Of a DNA stretch of 64,000 nucleotides, positions 1 to 8,094 are shown piece by piece; the first letter of the stretch is position 1, and every line of letters begins with the position of its first letter. This DNA is from Bifidobacterium sp. WK012_4_13 (GTDB lineage Bacteria; Actinomycetota; Actinomycetes; Actinomycetales; Bifidobacteriaceae), in the NCBI RefSeq assembly GCF_041080835.1, contig NZ_CP129683.1, forward strand, positions 868,001-932,000. Reading direction: 5' to 3'. A program made the translations under genes and the position numbers. A model generated the notes under the pieces. It was not told the DNA's origin. It made no database searches and was given only the letters and a program-made list of their open reading frames with translations.

Positions 1-255
1 GAAAATTTTGTTTCAGTATATCGTTAATATCCATGAAACGCTATTTCATATAACACTCGACGGAATTTACAGAATGCTTACACAAGATGCACTCAGCCGC
101 GACGCGGACCTCTGCGCTTTCGTCACGAGTGCCTGCCACCGACCATCGGTGAATTCCCACTCCCTTTGCCACTTCAGCCGTGCGGCGTTCGAATTCCCTG
201 CCGATGAAGTCACCACGTCCGCTATGACTTCGGTGAAAGTATCGGCACTTGGCAC

Positions 256-465
256 ATGAACAACTCTATTCACCACAGATGCTCGAAGTGCGTGACGCCT
301 GAGCGGCGGGCATCGAGATCACCCGATGTGCTGAGCGGAATGAGCGTGCTCAAGTTCGCAGAAGTCGTTCTTACCGCGCGTGCATTACATGTGACTATGG
401 AAGATCTGCTGGATGAAACATATCTCAAGCAGGACGAAGAGTTGATTGGCGAGATGCAGAGTTGA
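256..465 (+). pseudogene. possible remnant of an XRE-type regulator
   Basis: The frame encodes about 69 residues. Its second half (VLKFAEVVLTARALHV followed by TMEDLLDE) resembles the last helices of XRE/HipB-type helix-turn-helix proteins, where a helix is followed by a phrase like GVSLDELL. The first helices are not visible in any frame upstream, and the frame stops inside the 20-bp duplication at 441-480. Without the second copy the frame would run on. This is a weak, motif-level resemblance only. Confidence 0.22.
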
Positions 466-480
466 TTGGCAAGATGCAGA
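441..480. repeat. 20-bp direct tandem duplication
   Basis: Positions 441-460 and 461-480 are identical except for one base (position 451 g, 471 a). The duplication brings a TGA into the frame of the preceding HTH-like remnant and changes its reading frame, because 20 is not a multiple of three. Confidence 0.9.
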
Positions 481-555
481 CAAAGCAGTCCGCACAGCAC
501 GCCAACCGCCGACACCCGGCCACGCTACCTGGTGATGCCATCGAACAACGAACTG

Positions 556-628
556 TGCCCCGGATGCGATTCGAACGCACGACACCTTCTTTAGGAGAGA
601 AGTGCTCTATCCCCTGAGCTACCGGGGC
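556..628 (-). tRNA. tRNA-Arg (anticodon CCT)
   Basis: Read on the minus strand, this 73-nt segment folds as a complete cloverleaf. It has a 7-bp acceptor stem (GCCCCGG with CCGGGGC), a 4-bp D stem (GCTC/GAGC), an anticodon stem CTTCT/AGAAG around the loop CTCCTAA, and a T arm with TTCGAAT. The anticodon CCT reads AGG arginine codons. The discriminator base is A. A 3' CCA is not encoded, so it would be added after transcription. Confidence 0.96.
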
Positions 629-993
629 AACGATGTTCTATCCTACACGCTTTAGCGCGCGAAACGACACGTCGGCGAGAATATGTATGACAAAAGGTTG
701 CAGTCTTGACTCAAATCAGGAGACACATGCATACTTTGCCCCAGAAAAGGGAGAACCCGGCGATGGGAATCGCCGGGTGAAGAAGAAAGAGAGAAGAAAT
801 TCAATTATAGGATTTTGGGGAAATCCATCGCCTTGCGACGACAACTCCTATATAACCAGCCATTGCTTTGAGGAACGATACGTTTCTCTGAAAGTTTTCT
901 GGGAATTATTCCCTCTCGGTTTCTGTCACCCTGTTGGATGCATCATTCGCTCATCCGTGGCAGGGTGGCAGTGCGGTAGGGCAGCGGTGTGGC
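629..993. other. intergenic stretch between tRNA-Arg and the GH3 gene
   Basis: No supported gene. The stretch holds the probable terminator hairpin of the glucan operon (755-778). It should also contain the promoter of the tRNA-Arg gene just upstream of 628 on the minus strand, although I see no clear pair of hexamers. Open frames here overlap the end of the GH3 gene and look like shadows. Confidence 0.5.
755..778 (-). terminator. probable terminator of the glucan-utilisation operon
   Basis: A 10-bp perfect stem (ACCCGGCGAT with ATCGCCGGGT, loop of 4) lies about 215 nt beyond the GH3 stop codon. On the minus strand it is followed by a pyrimidine-rich run (TTCTCCCTTTTC), as expected of an intrinsic terminator for the leftward operon. 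Confidence 0.6.
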
Positions 994-3180
994 TCAGTCA
1001 AGATGCAGGTGCAGCGGATCCAAGAGATCGCGGCTGTTGCCACCGACGCTGACCAGGAAGTCACCTGGATCGCTTCGCATCGTGCAATCCAGATGAACGT
1101 AGCGCACGTCTTCCTCAGTGAGGCTGAACTCAATCCTGCGAGACTCACCGGCAGCGAGCGCCACTCGCTTGAATCCCTTGAGCTGCTTGACCGGTCGCAC
1201 GACTTCACCGACGAGATCACGGATGTACAGCTGCACGATTTCGGTTCCGTCCACATTGGAATCGTTGGTGACGTTCACGCTGACGGTGACGGGTTCGGTC
1301 GCGCTGAATGAGTTACTGGAAGACACGAGAGAATCATAGGTGAAATGGCTGAAGCTCAGGCCGAAACCAAATGGGAATGCCGCATAGTTCGAGACATCGA
1401 GATATTTGGAGACGTACTTTTCGTTTGGCGCCACTTCGTATGGCCTGCCCGTATTGTCCTCGTCGTAATAGATGGGAATCTGGCCTACCGATTCGGGGAA
1501 GGACATCGTGATCTTCGCCGATGGATTCACCGCTCCAAACAGGACATCGGCAATCGCCGCCCCGCCCTCGGTGCCTGGATACCACGCTTCCAGGATCGCC
1601 TCTGCGCCGTCAATGTCGTGCAAGTCGAGCGGCCGTCCGTTGAACAGGACGACGACAATGTGCGGGTTTACCTCATGAATCGCCTCAAACAGTTCGACCT
1701 GTCCCTTTGGCAGACGAATGTTCGAACGGCTCGATGCCTCGCCACTCATCGTGGAAAGCTCTCCAAGAGCGAGGACGACGACATCGGACTGCTTCGCAAG
1801 CTCGATGGATTCCGAGACCACGGACTTCGTGGGCACGAAGTAGTCGCAACGTTCCTGAGTGGTGACGACCGATGGCCTGCGACCCTCATCCTCGCCATCC
1901 GCAGCCAGCTCCTGCAGTCCCTGCAGCAAGGTCACCGCCGCATCGGTGCGACCGCGCCATGACCATGCTCCGAGCACATCGGGCGACTGTGCGCCCGGAC
2001 CCAGAACTGCGATGCTTCGCTCCGCATCCAGTGGCAGCAACGAATCATCATTGCGCAGCATCACGATTGACTCTGCTGCGGTCCTGCGCGCGATTTCACG
2101 ATGCTCCGCGCTGAACACGACTGTCTTCTCACGATCTTCATCCGCACCGCGGAATGGATGTTCGAACAGACCGAGCTCGTTTTTCAGCTCGAGTATGCGA
2201 AGCACGGATTCATCGACGATGCTTTCGCTGACTGTGCCCGATGAAATCAGCCCTACGAGCGTGTGCATATAGCACAGCGTCATCATCTCGATGTCGACGC
2301 CGGCATGAATGGAAAGATCGGCGGCCTGGGTCTCGTCCTCCGCGACACCATGCGCGATCAGTTCCTTCACTGCGCCAAAATCGGAGATCAGAACGCCATC
2401 GAATCCGAATTCACTTCGTAGGATATCCTGCATCAGATGCAGGTTGCCGGTTGCCGGAACGCCTCCGATGGAATTGAAAGAGGTCATCACCAGTCGAGCG
2501 CCTGCCTCGATTGCAGCCTCATACCCACGCAGATACACGTCGCGCAGTCTCTGCTCGGACATGTCGACCGTATTGTAGTCACGACCGCCCGTCGCAGCAC
2601 CGTATGCCGCGAAATGCTTGACGCACGCGGCGACCTTGTTGAATTGCGTGGACAGGTCGCCTGGCTCACCCTGATAGCCCTTCACCATGGCTGAGGCGAG
2701 CCTGCCATTGAGATATGGGTCTTCGCCGGTTGACTCCATGACGCGACCCCAGCGAGGGTCCCGCACCAGGTCGACCATTGGCGAGAACACCACTGAAAGT
2801 CCAGAGACGGATGCCTCCTCGGCAGATACCTCCGCCATGCGCCTGAATGCCTCGGTATCCCAGGAACTGGCAAGTCCGAGCGGTATGGGAAATATCGTCT
2901 CGTAGCCGTGAATCACATCGCCCATGAACAGGGTGGGAATGTGGAGGCGGTTATGCTCCATGTAATTCTTCTGGATGCGTTTGCACTCGGAAGCGCCCAC
3001 GACGCCGAGAACCGTTCCCACATTCATGATTTGGTCATCGTTGAGTCCCAGCTGACTCATCGGACCGGTGCGTTCCTCTGCCTTGTCGGAATAGAAGTCA
3101 CCGGTTATCTGCGTAAGCTGGCCGATCTTCTCTTCCAGAGTCATCTGTTCCACAAGATTGACGAGTTGTGATTGTTCCAT
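994..3180 (-). CDS. GH3 beta-glucosidase
   Basis: Encodes 728 residues of a glycoside hydrolase family 3 enzyme, which removes glucose from the non-reducing end of beta-gluco-oligosaccharides. The N-terminal TIM-barrel domain carries the family signature around residues 184-190 (ending KHF). The likely nucleophile is Asp267 in VLISDFGAV. An alpha/beta-sandwich and a C-terminal fibronectin-III-like domain follow. There is no signal peptide, so it should act in the cytoplasm. The start at 3180 is chosen because AAGGGGA precedes it at normal distance; an upstream in-frame start lacks this. It is the last gene of the transporter/phosphorylase operon, 126 bp after the GH94 gene. In Listeria innocua a GH3 enzyme that cleaves sophorose sits beside a 1,2-beta-oligoglucan phosphorylase, so a preference for beta-1,2 disaccharides is inferred. 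Other beta linkages are possible. Confidence 0.9.
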   Translation of the reverse strand: MEQSQLVNLVEQMTLEEKIGQLTQITGDFYSDKAEERTGPMSQLGLNDDQIMNVGTVLGVVGASECKRIQKNYMEHNRLHIPTLFMGDVIHGYETIFPIPLGLASSWDTEAFRRMAEVSAEEASVSGLSVVFSPMVDLVRDPRWGRVMESTGEDPYLNGRLASAMVKGYQGEPGDLSTQFNKVAACVKHFAAYGAATGGRDYNTVDMSEQRLRDVYLRGYEAAIEAGARLVMTSFNSIGGVPATGNLHLMQDILRSEFGFDGVLISDFGAVKELIAHGVAEDETQAADLSIHAGVDIEMMTLCYMHTLVGLISSGTVSESIVDESVLRILELKNELGLFEHPFRGADEDREKTVVFSAEHREIARRTAAESIVMLRNDDSLLPLDAERSIAVLGPGAQSPDVLGAWSWRGRTDAAVTLLQGLQELAADGEDEGRRPSVVTTQERCDYFVPTKSVVSESIELAKQSDVVVLALGELSTMSGEASSRSNIRLPKGQVELFEAIHEVNPHIVVVLFNGRPLDLHDIDGAEAILEAWYPGTEGGAAIADVLFGAVNPSAKITMSFPESVGQIPIYYDEDNTGRPYEVAPNEKYVSKYLDVSNYAAFPFGFGLSFSHFTYDSLVSSSNSFSATEPVTVSVNVTNDSNVDGTEIVQLYIRDLVGEVVRPVKQLKGFKRVALAAGESRRIEFSLTEEDVRYVHLDCTMRSDPGDFLVSVGGNSRDLLDPLHLHLD

Positions 3181-3306
3181 AAGTTCCCCTTGAATCCACG
3201 CGGCGCCAAGCCGCGTCATCGCCTGATTGTCGCATTCCATCCGCACCATGCAGGGATGCCCTGCCGTGGGCGGATGGAAGTTCGGCTGCCGCCGGTCGAA
3301 CCGTGG

Positions 3307-6300
3307 TCAGCGTCCGATCGTGCTGCGCTTCGCGCCAACGGTGACGTCTATTTCCTTGGCATCACCGAGTTGTGCCGCGTCAAGCACCAATCCGCCCTGA
3401 CGGTATGGAAGCTGCTGATAGTTGCCGGACAACGCCTTGCCATCGGCGAGAACGATCACGGGAGTGTCATCGTTGCGCACGTGATAGCGGATGCTGCGCT
3501 CAGCGCCAAACAGCCTGACGCCAATGGATGTCCCGTCATCCTCGACCGCGAGCACCGGGTCGATGACGATTCGCGCGGCCTCGATCTGCAGGCCGAAAAC
3601 ATGCTGGACCAGCTGACGAAGGTATATGCCAGGCCCTGATGAATAGACACGCCATCCGCCTCGGACCCCGACTGGACGTTCGGTGTCACCACGCAACCGA
3701 TCCCAATCCCTTGCAGCTTCATAGCGATCAGGGAAATCAGCGTCCGATGATGCGAAGTAGCAGTTACGCTGACGAATCTCGCTCGTTCCCAGCCGCGAGA
3801 ACTGACCGACCGGACTGATTCTCAGCAGCTCGTCGACAAGCGAATCCTTGCCGAGCGTGGCGAGAGCCTCTGAATAGCGGATATGCGCATGGGTATACAT
3901 CAATCCAATCTCACGCCCAACATTCGCCGCCTGCTCGGCTCGCTTGAAGTAGAGTGGCACGCCATCCGCGAAGCGAGCCGGCTTATTCATCAGCCGCACG
4001 CCATCGGGATAATGCAGATTATCCTGAATCAGACGCAGGTGGCCCTCTACCTGAGCAGGTGTGAGAAGTCCTGAAATGATTGAACGCGTCATTGGAATCA
4101 ACCGATATTGCAAGCCTGTGCGCTTGTCCGTCGGATGGATGATCGGCTGAGGTCCCTGCTCGGTGAAGTTCACATAGCCGGCTATGACATCGTCGAGTAT
4201 GAAGTCCTTCGGGAAGGCTGCCTCGATGGTTTCCGCCTCTGCGACGAATCTCGCGGCCAACTCCGCAAGACCGGCGCTCTTCAGCTGGGAGGCGAGCATC
4301 AACGAGGCCTGGTGCAGCAACGCAATGGTCCAGCTGGAAGCCATGTTCTTCTTCATGGATTCCTGAGCAGGCTGAAGCGTGTCATCCCAATCCCCATTGC
4401 CATAGGAGAACAGCTTGGTTCCGGGGACTCTGTGATTCTCAATATATGAGAGAATGCGTTCCAGATGCTGGATGACGGTGGCCTTCCCAGCATCATCGAG
4501 GAATGGCTGCTCCTGCGAAAGGATGTCATAGTCTCCACTCGCACTCAGATACTCTCCCATTGCCATGAGCGGCCATACGGGAATGTCTCCGTGAGCGTCC
4601 TTCTGATACATGGATGAATATGCGTCGAACATGAACCACTGCGGCAGCGAGCCATCGCTGTTCTGATGGGCGAAGACCTTGAGGAGTATTTCGCGCGCAC
4701 CCGAGAAATGTCCGAAGGCCAATTCCATTTCCAGCGGCCCCTGAAGCACGTCACGAGTGCCCCACGCAGCACCTGAATACTGTTCAAGTCCATGTGGCGA
4801 AAGGAAATGCACCAAGGCATTCTGAACGAACCAAGGAATCAGAATGTTGAATTCGCTCAGTCTGCCAGTCCCATCGACATGAAGTTCATCGTCGAAGCCT
4901 GCAATCCGCCTGTTGTGCTCCTGCAGCACCCGTGCGATGTCGATTGGCTGCTGAATCATCCTGTCAGCGAGATCCTGAGCTTCCTGGGCTCCGCTAACGC
5001 TCGCCGTGACTGCGAGATGCAGCTCGCGGCGATCGATCATCGTGAATGTGAACACTCCCCCGTGCTGGGGCAAGCCGGAAGAAGCCTTCCTGACGTCGGC
5101 ATGCGCATCCGCGAACAGCGCATCATCGGAACCGCACTGCGCATGCTCGGCCTCGAATGCATAGCTCAGGCCCGGGTACTGCTTGAACGCTGCCGAATCC
5201 CAAGCCGGAGCGAATATGACGCCATGCTCGGTGCTGCGTGCATACCACTGCGTCGGTTCCTCGATGTCTACGGTAAGCATGGCCTCGACAGGCTGGCTCG
5301 CCGTGAAGCGGATATCCAGACCGTTGTCTCCGACGTTCGCCGTGGTCATTACGTCCAGAACCAACTCACCTATGCGATACACCCATCGGGAACCTCCCAG
5401 ATGCATGATGAACGCTGAAGGTACCTGAAGAACGCGCCATTCGCCATCCAGCCTGACCAGGATTCGGATGCCCTGCGATCGCAGAAGGTTCAGCGCATTG
5501 CGCTGCACCGAAACGAGCCTGTTCATGTTGGTGTTGCCCAGAACTATGTGCGAGGCGAACACGCCGGGTGCATAGGTCGTCGCCGCCAGGACAGGGAGTT
5601 CAGGATCGAATTCCCCACCGGAGAGGAGAACCTGACCGTGGGAGCGTGCCACGGCAAGTTCCTTGGCTCCCGATACGACATGGGTCGCATCCTCGGCAAA
5701 GTATGACAGCAGCCGGGAATGGTCTCCGTATTCCGGCGAGATGATGGAGCCGCCTACGAGCGAACGAAGCTGTTCATCGCTGAGCACATCGGCGTTTATG
5801 CCGCGAGCGGTGGCAAGCAGCGAGGCAGGATGACCGGCATCCGGATGAGTCTCATGCGAGGAATGCGCGACGTGCGATGCGTGGGTCGGCGACGCAGTGC
5901 CTGCGCTTCGGGCGATTTCCTCAGTGTCTGGCTCAGGCTCGGAGACGCAGGATCGCAAGACGTCCTCAAGCGTATCGACCTCGGCGAATGCATTGCTGGC
6001 ATCTGCCATCTCGCCACGGTAATCAGGGTTGAACACGAATATCTGGTTCCATTCAGCACCCGCTTTGTCTATCCGCTTCGCCTGGGAGAGCAGAGCGATC
6101 ATCGCGAATTCATATTGGTTGATATGGCCGCCACTCCAATCGGCATCGCGAAGAGCCTGGGGCTCGCTGCCAAGGCGTGCCTGGTTGCCATAGAAATCAA
6201 AGCCATCGGTGAGATAGGCCGCAGTCCCCTCTGCGATCGTGGATACCAGCAGGGGCAGCTGAGGTGCGCAGCTCATGGTCTGGCGGGCCGACACCACGCT

Positions 6301-6945
6301 GCCTGAAGTGTCGTTGCGCTCCTCGTGGAAGGCAACGTACTGCGAAATGTATGGTTCGCTGGTGAGAGCCTGCTCGACTGGGGCAAGCGCGACATCCTGG
6401 GCACTGACCAGATCCCAGTCGTCGTCGGGATCGACGGATGAGCCGTCAATGGGCTTGATGCGCGCATTCCATACCCATGAACATCCCTTTCCAGAGAGGT
6501 CGGCAATGCCCTGAGGAACATTCATGATCGGCCTGAGGGTGACTTCCCACCTCACGCCGAGGCCTTGGCCGCTCCATCGCGCACAATGCTCCGAACAGAC
6601 GAACTGCGCCGCGGATTCCCCGGACTGACCCGCATGAGTTCCTGTCAGCGGTATGACGGCAAGATCCGAGCCATGCCGGCGACGAAGCCACATTCCTGAG
6701 ATCGCAGAATCATGGACGCTCGGCTGATATTGCGAAATCTGGATGTCACCTACCCTGATGGATCGGATGTCACCGAAGGGGTTGAAGGCAAGATGCAGCT
6801 CACCCTCATCGATGTGAAAATCGTGTTCGACTGTTTTTCCCCATGAGGTCCAGGGTGTCTGGCTGTCCATAGCGTTGTCCGTATCCGTGTGTTCTGAGTT
6901 GGTGTTCACTGCGTCGTTCATGTTCATTGCGTCGTTCATGCTCAC
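3307..6945 (-). CDS. GH94 phosphorylase, probably 1,2-beta-oligoglucan phosphorylase
   Basis: Encodes 1212 residues. The middle and C-terminal part is a GH94 (alpha/alpha)6-barrel phosphorylase, with AAWGTRDVLQGPLE and the general-acid region GNGDWDDTLQP (Asp852-Asp855). GH94 enzymes split beta-glucosides with inorganic phosphate to give alpha-glucose 1-phosphate. The length (far above the roughly 800-900 residues of cellobiose and laminaribiose phosphorylases) and the DWDDTLQP phrase match the 1,2-beta-oligoglucan phosphorylase type better. The GTG start at 6945 overlaps the upstream stop codon (GTGA), and AAAGGA precedes it, suggesting translational coupling. The first 30 residues are a low-complexity Met/Asn/Asp repeat generated by an 18-bp duplication and may be dispensable. 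No signal peptide, so cytoplasmic. GH94 assignment is firm; the beta-1,2 specificity is inferred from length, motif and neighbours. Confidence 0.82.
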   Translation of the reverse strand: MSMNDAMNMNDAVNTNSEHTDTDNAMDSQTPWTSWGKTVEHDFHIDEGELHLAFNPFGDIRSIRVGDIQISQYQPSVHDSAISGMWLRRRHGSDLAVIPLTGTHAGQSGESAAQFVCSEHCARWSGQGLGVRWEVTLRPIMNVPQGIADLSGKGCSWVWNARIKPIDGSSVDPDDDWDLVSAQDVALAPVEQALTSEPYISQYVAFHEERNDTSGSVVSARQTMSCAPQLPLLVSTIAEGTAAYLTDGFDFYGNQARLGSEPQALRDADWSGGHINQYEFAMIALLSQAKRIDKAGAEWNQIFVFNPDYRGEMADASNAFAEVDTLEDVLRSCVSEPEPDTEEIARSAGTASPTHASHVAHSSHETHPDAGHPASLLATARGINADVLSDEQLRSLVGGSIISPEYGDHSRLLSYFAEDATHVVSGAKELAVARSHGQVLLSGGEFDPELPVLAATTYAPGVFASHIVLGNTNMNRLVSVQRNALNLLRSQGIRILVRLDGEWRVLQVPSAFIMHLGGSRWVYRIGELVLDVMTTANVGDNGLDIRFTASQPVEAMLTVDIEEPTQWYARSTEHGVIFAPAWDSAAFKQYPGLSYAFEAEHAQCGSDDALFADAHADVRKASSGLPQHGGVFTFTMIDRRELHLAVTASVSGAQEAQDLADRMIQQPIDIARVLQEHNRRIAGFDDELHVDGTGRLSEFNILIPWFVQNALVHFLSPHGLEQYSGAAWGTRDVLQGPLEMELAFGHFSGAREILLKVFAHQNSDGSLPQWFMFDAYSSMYQKDAHGDIPVWPLMAMGEYLSASGDYDILSQEQPFLDDAGKATVIQHLERILSYIENHRVPGTKLFSYGNGDWDDTLQPAQESMKKNMASSWTIALLHQASLMLASQLKSAGLAELAARFVAEAETIEAAFPKDFILDDVIAGYVNFTEQGPQPIIHPTDKRTGLQYRLIPMTRSIISGLLTPAQVEGHLRLIQDNLHYPDGVRLMNKPARFADGVPLYFKRAEQAANVGREIGLMYTHAHIRYSEALATLGKDSLVDELLRISPVGQFSRLGTSEIRQRNCYFASSDADFPDRYEAARDWDRLRGDTERPVGVRGGWRVYSSGPGIYLRQLVQHVFGLQIEAARIVIDPVLAVEDDGTSIGVRLFGAERSIRYHVRNDDTPVIVLADGKALSGNYQQLPYRQGGLVLDAAQLGDAKEIDVTVGAKRSTIGR

Positions 6946-6946
6946 T
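6911..6946. repeat. 18-bp tandem duplication at the 5' end of the GH94 gene
   Basis: Positions 6911-6928 and 6929-6946 are near-identical 18-mers. In protein they give the repeated phrase MNDAMNMNDAVN at the N terminus of the phosphorylase. The duplicated segment contains its GTG start codon and several alternative ATG codons. Confidence 0.8.
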
Positions 6947-7862
6947 GCACCGTCCTTTCGCCGTCGGCCTTCGACCAGAAGTCGTTCAGCAGCGTTGCCG
7001 TCAATCTCGGGTTCTCACTCTGTGGGCCGTGAGCCGCATCCGGGATTATCTCGTAGCGCGCGCCCACGATCGCAGCCATTCGGCGCTGCCATTCCTGTGG
7101 CCAGGCCCAGTTGTCGTTCTCGCCGTGGAATACGAGGACCGGCAGGCCCGTGTCACGCACCTCGAAGCTGGTGTCATGCACATCCGCCAGCTCGTCTATG
7201 GTCTGCAGAAGCTGATCTCGACTTGTCAGGCGAGAACGTTCGCGAAGGAAGGATTGCAGGGTGTCAAGCTCATCATCGGGAACATCCACAAGGTCGGGGT
7301 TGTTCAAGGCCCAAAGATCGCTCTCGGGATTGTCGAGCAGGATCCTCTTGTCGATGTCGTGTCTTCCAGCCCAGCCATGCGGACCGGAGGACATCAGTGT
7401 GAGGCTGAGGAATCGTTCCGGATGGGCTATGGCCGCAGCCTGGGCGACAAGGCCTCCGAAGCTGTGTCCAAGCAGATGGATGCGGTTCGTTCCGACTGCC
7501 GTTGAGATTATCTTGGCAAGCGCGACCGCATCCGCCGCATCGCACTTCCGGGTGTAGTTCTCCTGACCTTGCGGCGCGAATGAATCCGCCTGGCCACGCT
7601 GCGAATACACCCACACATCCCATCCCAGCTTGGCCAGACGCGGAAGGATCGGATAGAAATCCTCCTTGGAACCGGTGAAACCTGGCACGCAGAGAACGCT
7701 TCCCTTGACCGATGAACCGATTTCCGGCGATGCATGGGCGACGGTGAGCGTCCCATCCACTGTCTTGATGGCAAGAATGTCAACGGATTGTGGAACAGGA
7801 AGCGCTCCGAAGGCTTGCGCTGGTGCAATCCTCGAATCGTGAATAGTCTGTGCAGTGAACAT
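6942..7862 (-). CDS. alpha/beta-hydrolase in the glucan operon
   Basis: Encodes 306 residues of the alpha/beta-hydrolase fold. The nucleophile elbow GHSFGG, a candidate acid in HGENDNW and the catalytic His in DAAHGPQ complete the triad. No signal peptide is visible, so it is cytoplasmic. The family includes esterases, lipases and prolyl aminopeptidase-like enzymes, and sequence alone does not give the substrate. It lies between the transporter genes and the phosphorylase, and its stop overlaps the phosphorylase start by 4 bp. It is therefore likely made together with the glycan enzymes. One reading is that it removes an ester substituent from imported oligosaccharides; this is inference. The start at 7862 is preceded by AAGGGAAG. 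Confidence 0.85.
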   Translation of the reverse strand: MFTAQTIHDSRIAPAQAFGALPVPQSVDILAIKTVDGTLTVAHASPEIGSSVKGSVLCVPGFTGSKEDFYPILPRLAKLGWDVWVYSQRGQADSFAPQGQENYTRKCDAADAVALAKIISTAVGTNRIHLLGHSFGGLVAQAAAIAHPERFLSLTLMSSGPHGWAGRHDIDKRILLDNPESDLWALNNPDLVDVPDDELDTLQSFLRERSRLTSRDQLLQTIDELADVHDTSFEVRDTGLPVLVFHGENDNWAWPQEWQRRMAAIVGARYEIIPDAAHGPQSENPRLTATLLNDFWSKADGERTVQ

Positions 7863-8058
7863 CTGACTTCCCTTGTCTGTGTCATATTCTGATGGCGTAC
7901 TGTGATCGGATTCCAGCTACGAAGCATGCTCGGCTGGGCACTGGAACGGAAGGCCCTCCCCGCCATGGAGCTGAGGGAGGGATGCTCGACCCTTCCGACA
8001 GCCCATGGCGGAGCTTGACGCGTCTACCTTAGATGAATTCCGAGCGAGCATTCGAGAC

Positions 8059-8094
8059 CGCGGTAACGATCCGGCCCGCGGTAACGATCAGGCC
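8059..8094. repeat. 18-bp tandem duplication across the ATPase stop codon
   Basis: Positions 8059-8076 and 8077-8094 are 18-mers differing at one base. The second copy contains the stop codon of the ABC ATPase gene (8088-8090), so the duplication lies exactly at the gene end and gives a GC-rich CGCGG repeat in the 225-bp spacer before the hydrolase gene. Confidence 0.85.

Larger units (their letters stand above)
1..555. other. stretch with no convincing intact gene
   Basis: Open frames here are short and have no recognisable family. A frame at 67-276 on the minus strand and one at 8-259 on the plus strand are open but overlap each other and show no motif. The only hint of former coding sequence is the helix-turn-helix-like remnant at 256-465, which ends in a 20-bp tandem duplication. 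I treat the stretch as decayed or intergenic sequence upstream or downstream of genes outside the window. Confidence 0.4.

Noticed and set aside
6252..8087. Possible CRISPR or phage remnants near the short repeats
   Set aside because: Repeat copies are adjacent, few and unspaced; there are no regularly spaced units, cas genes, integrases or phage structural genes anywhere in the window.
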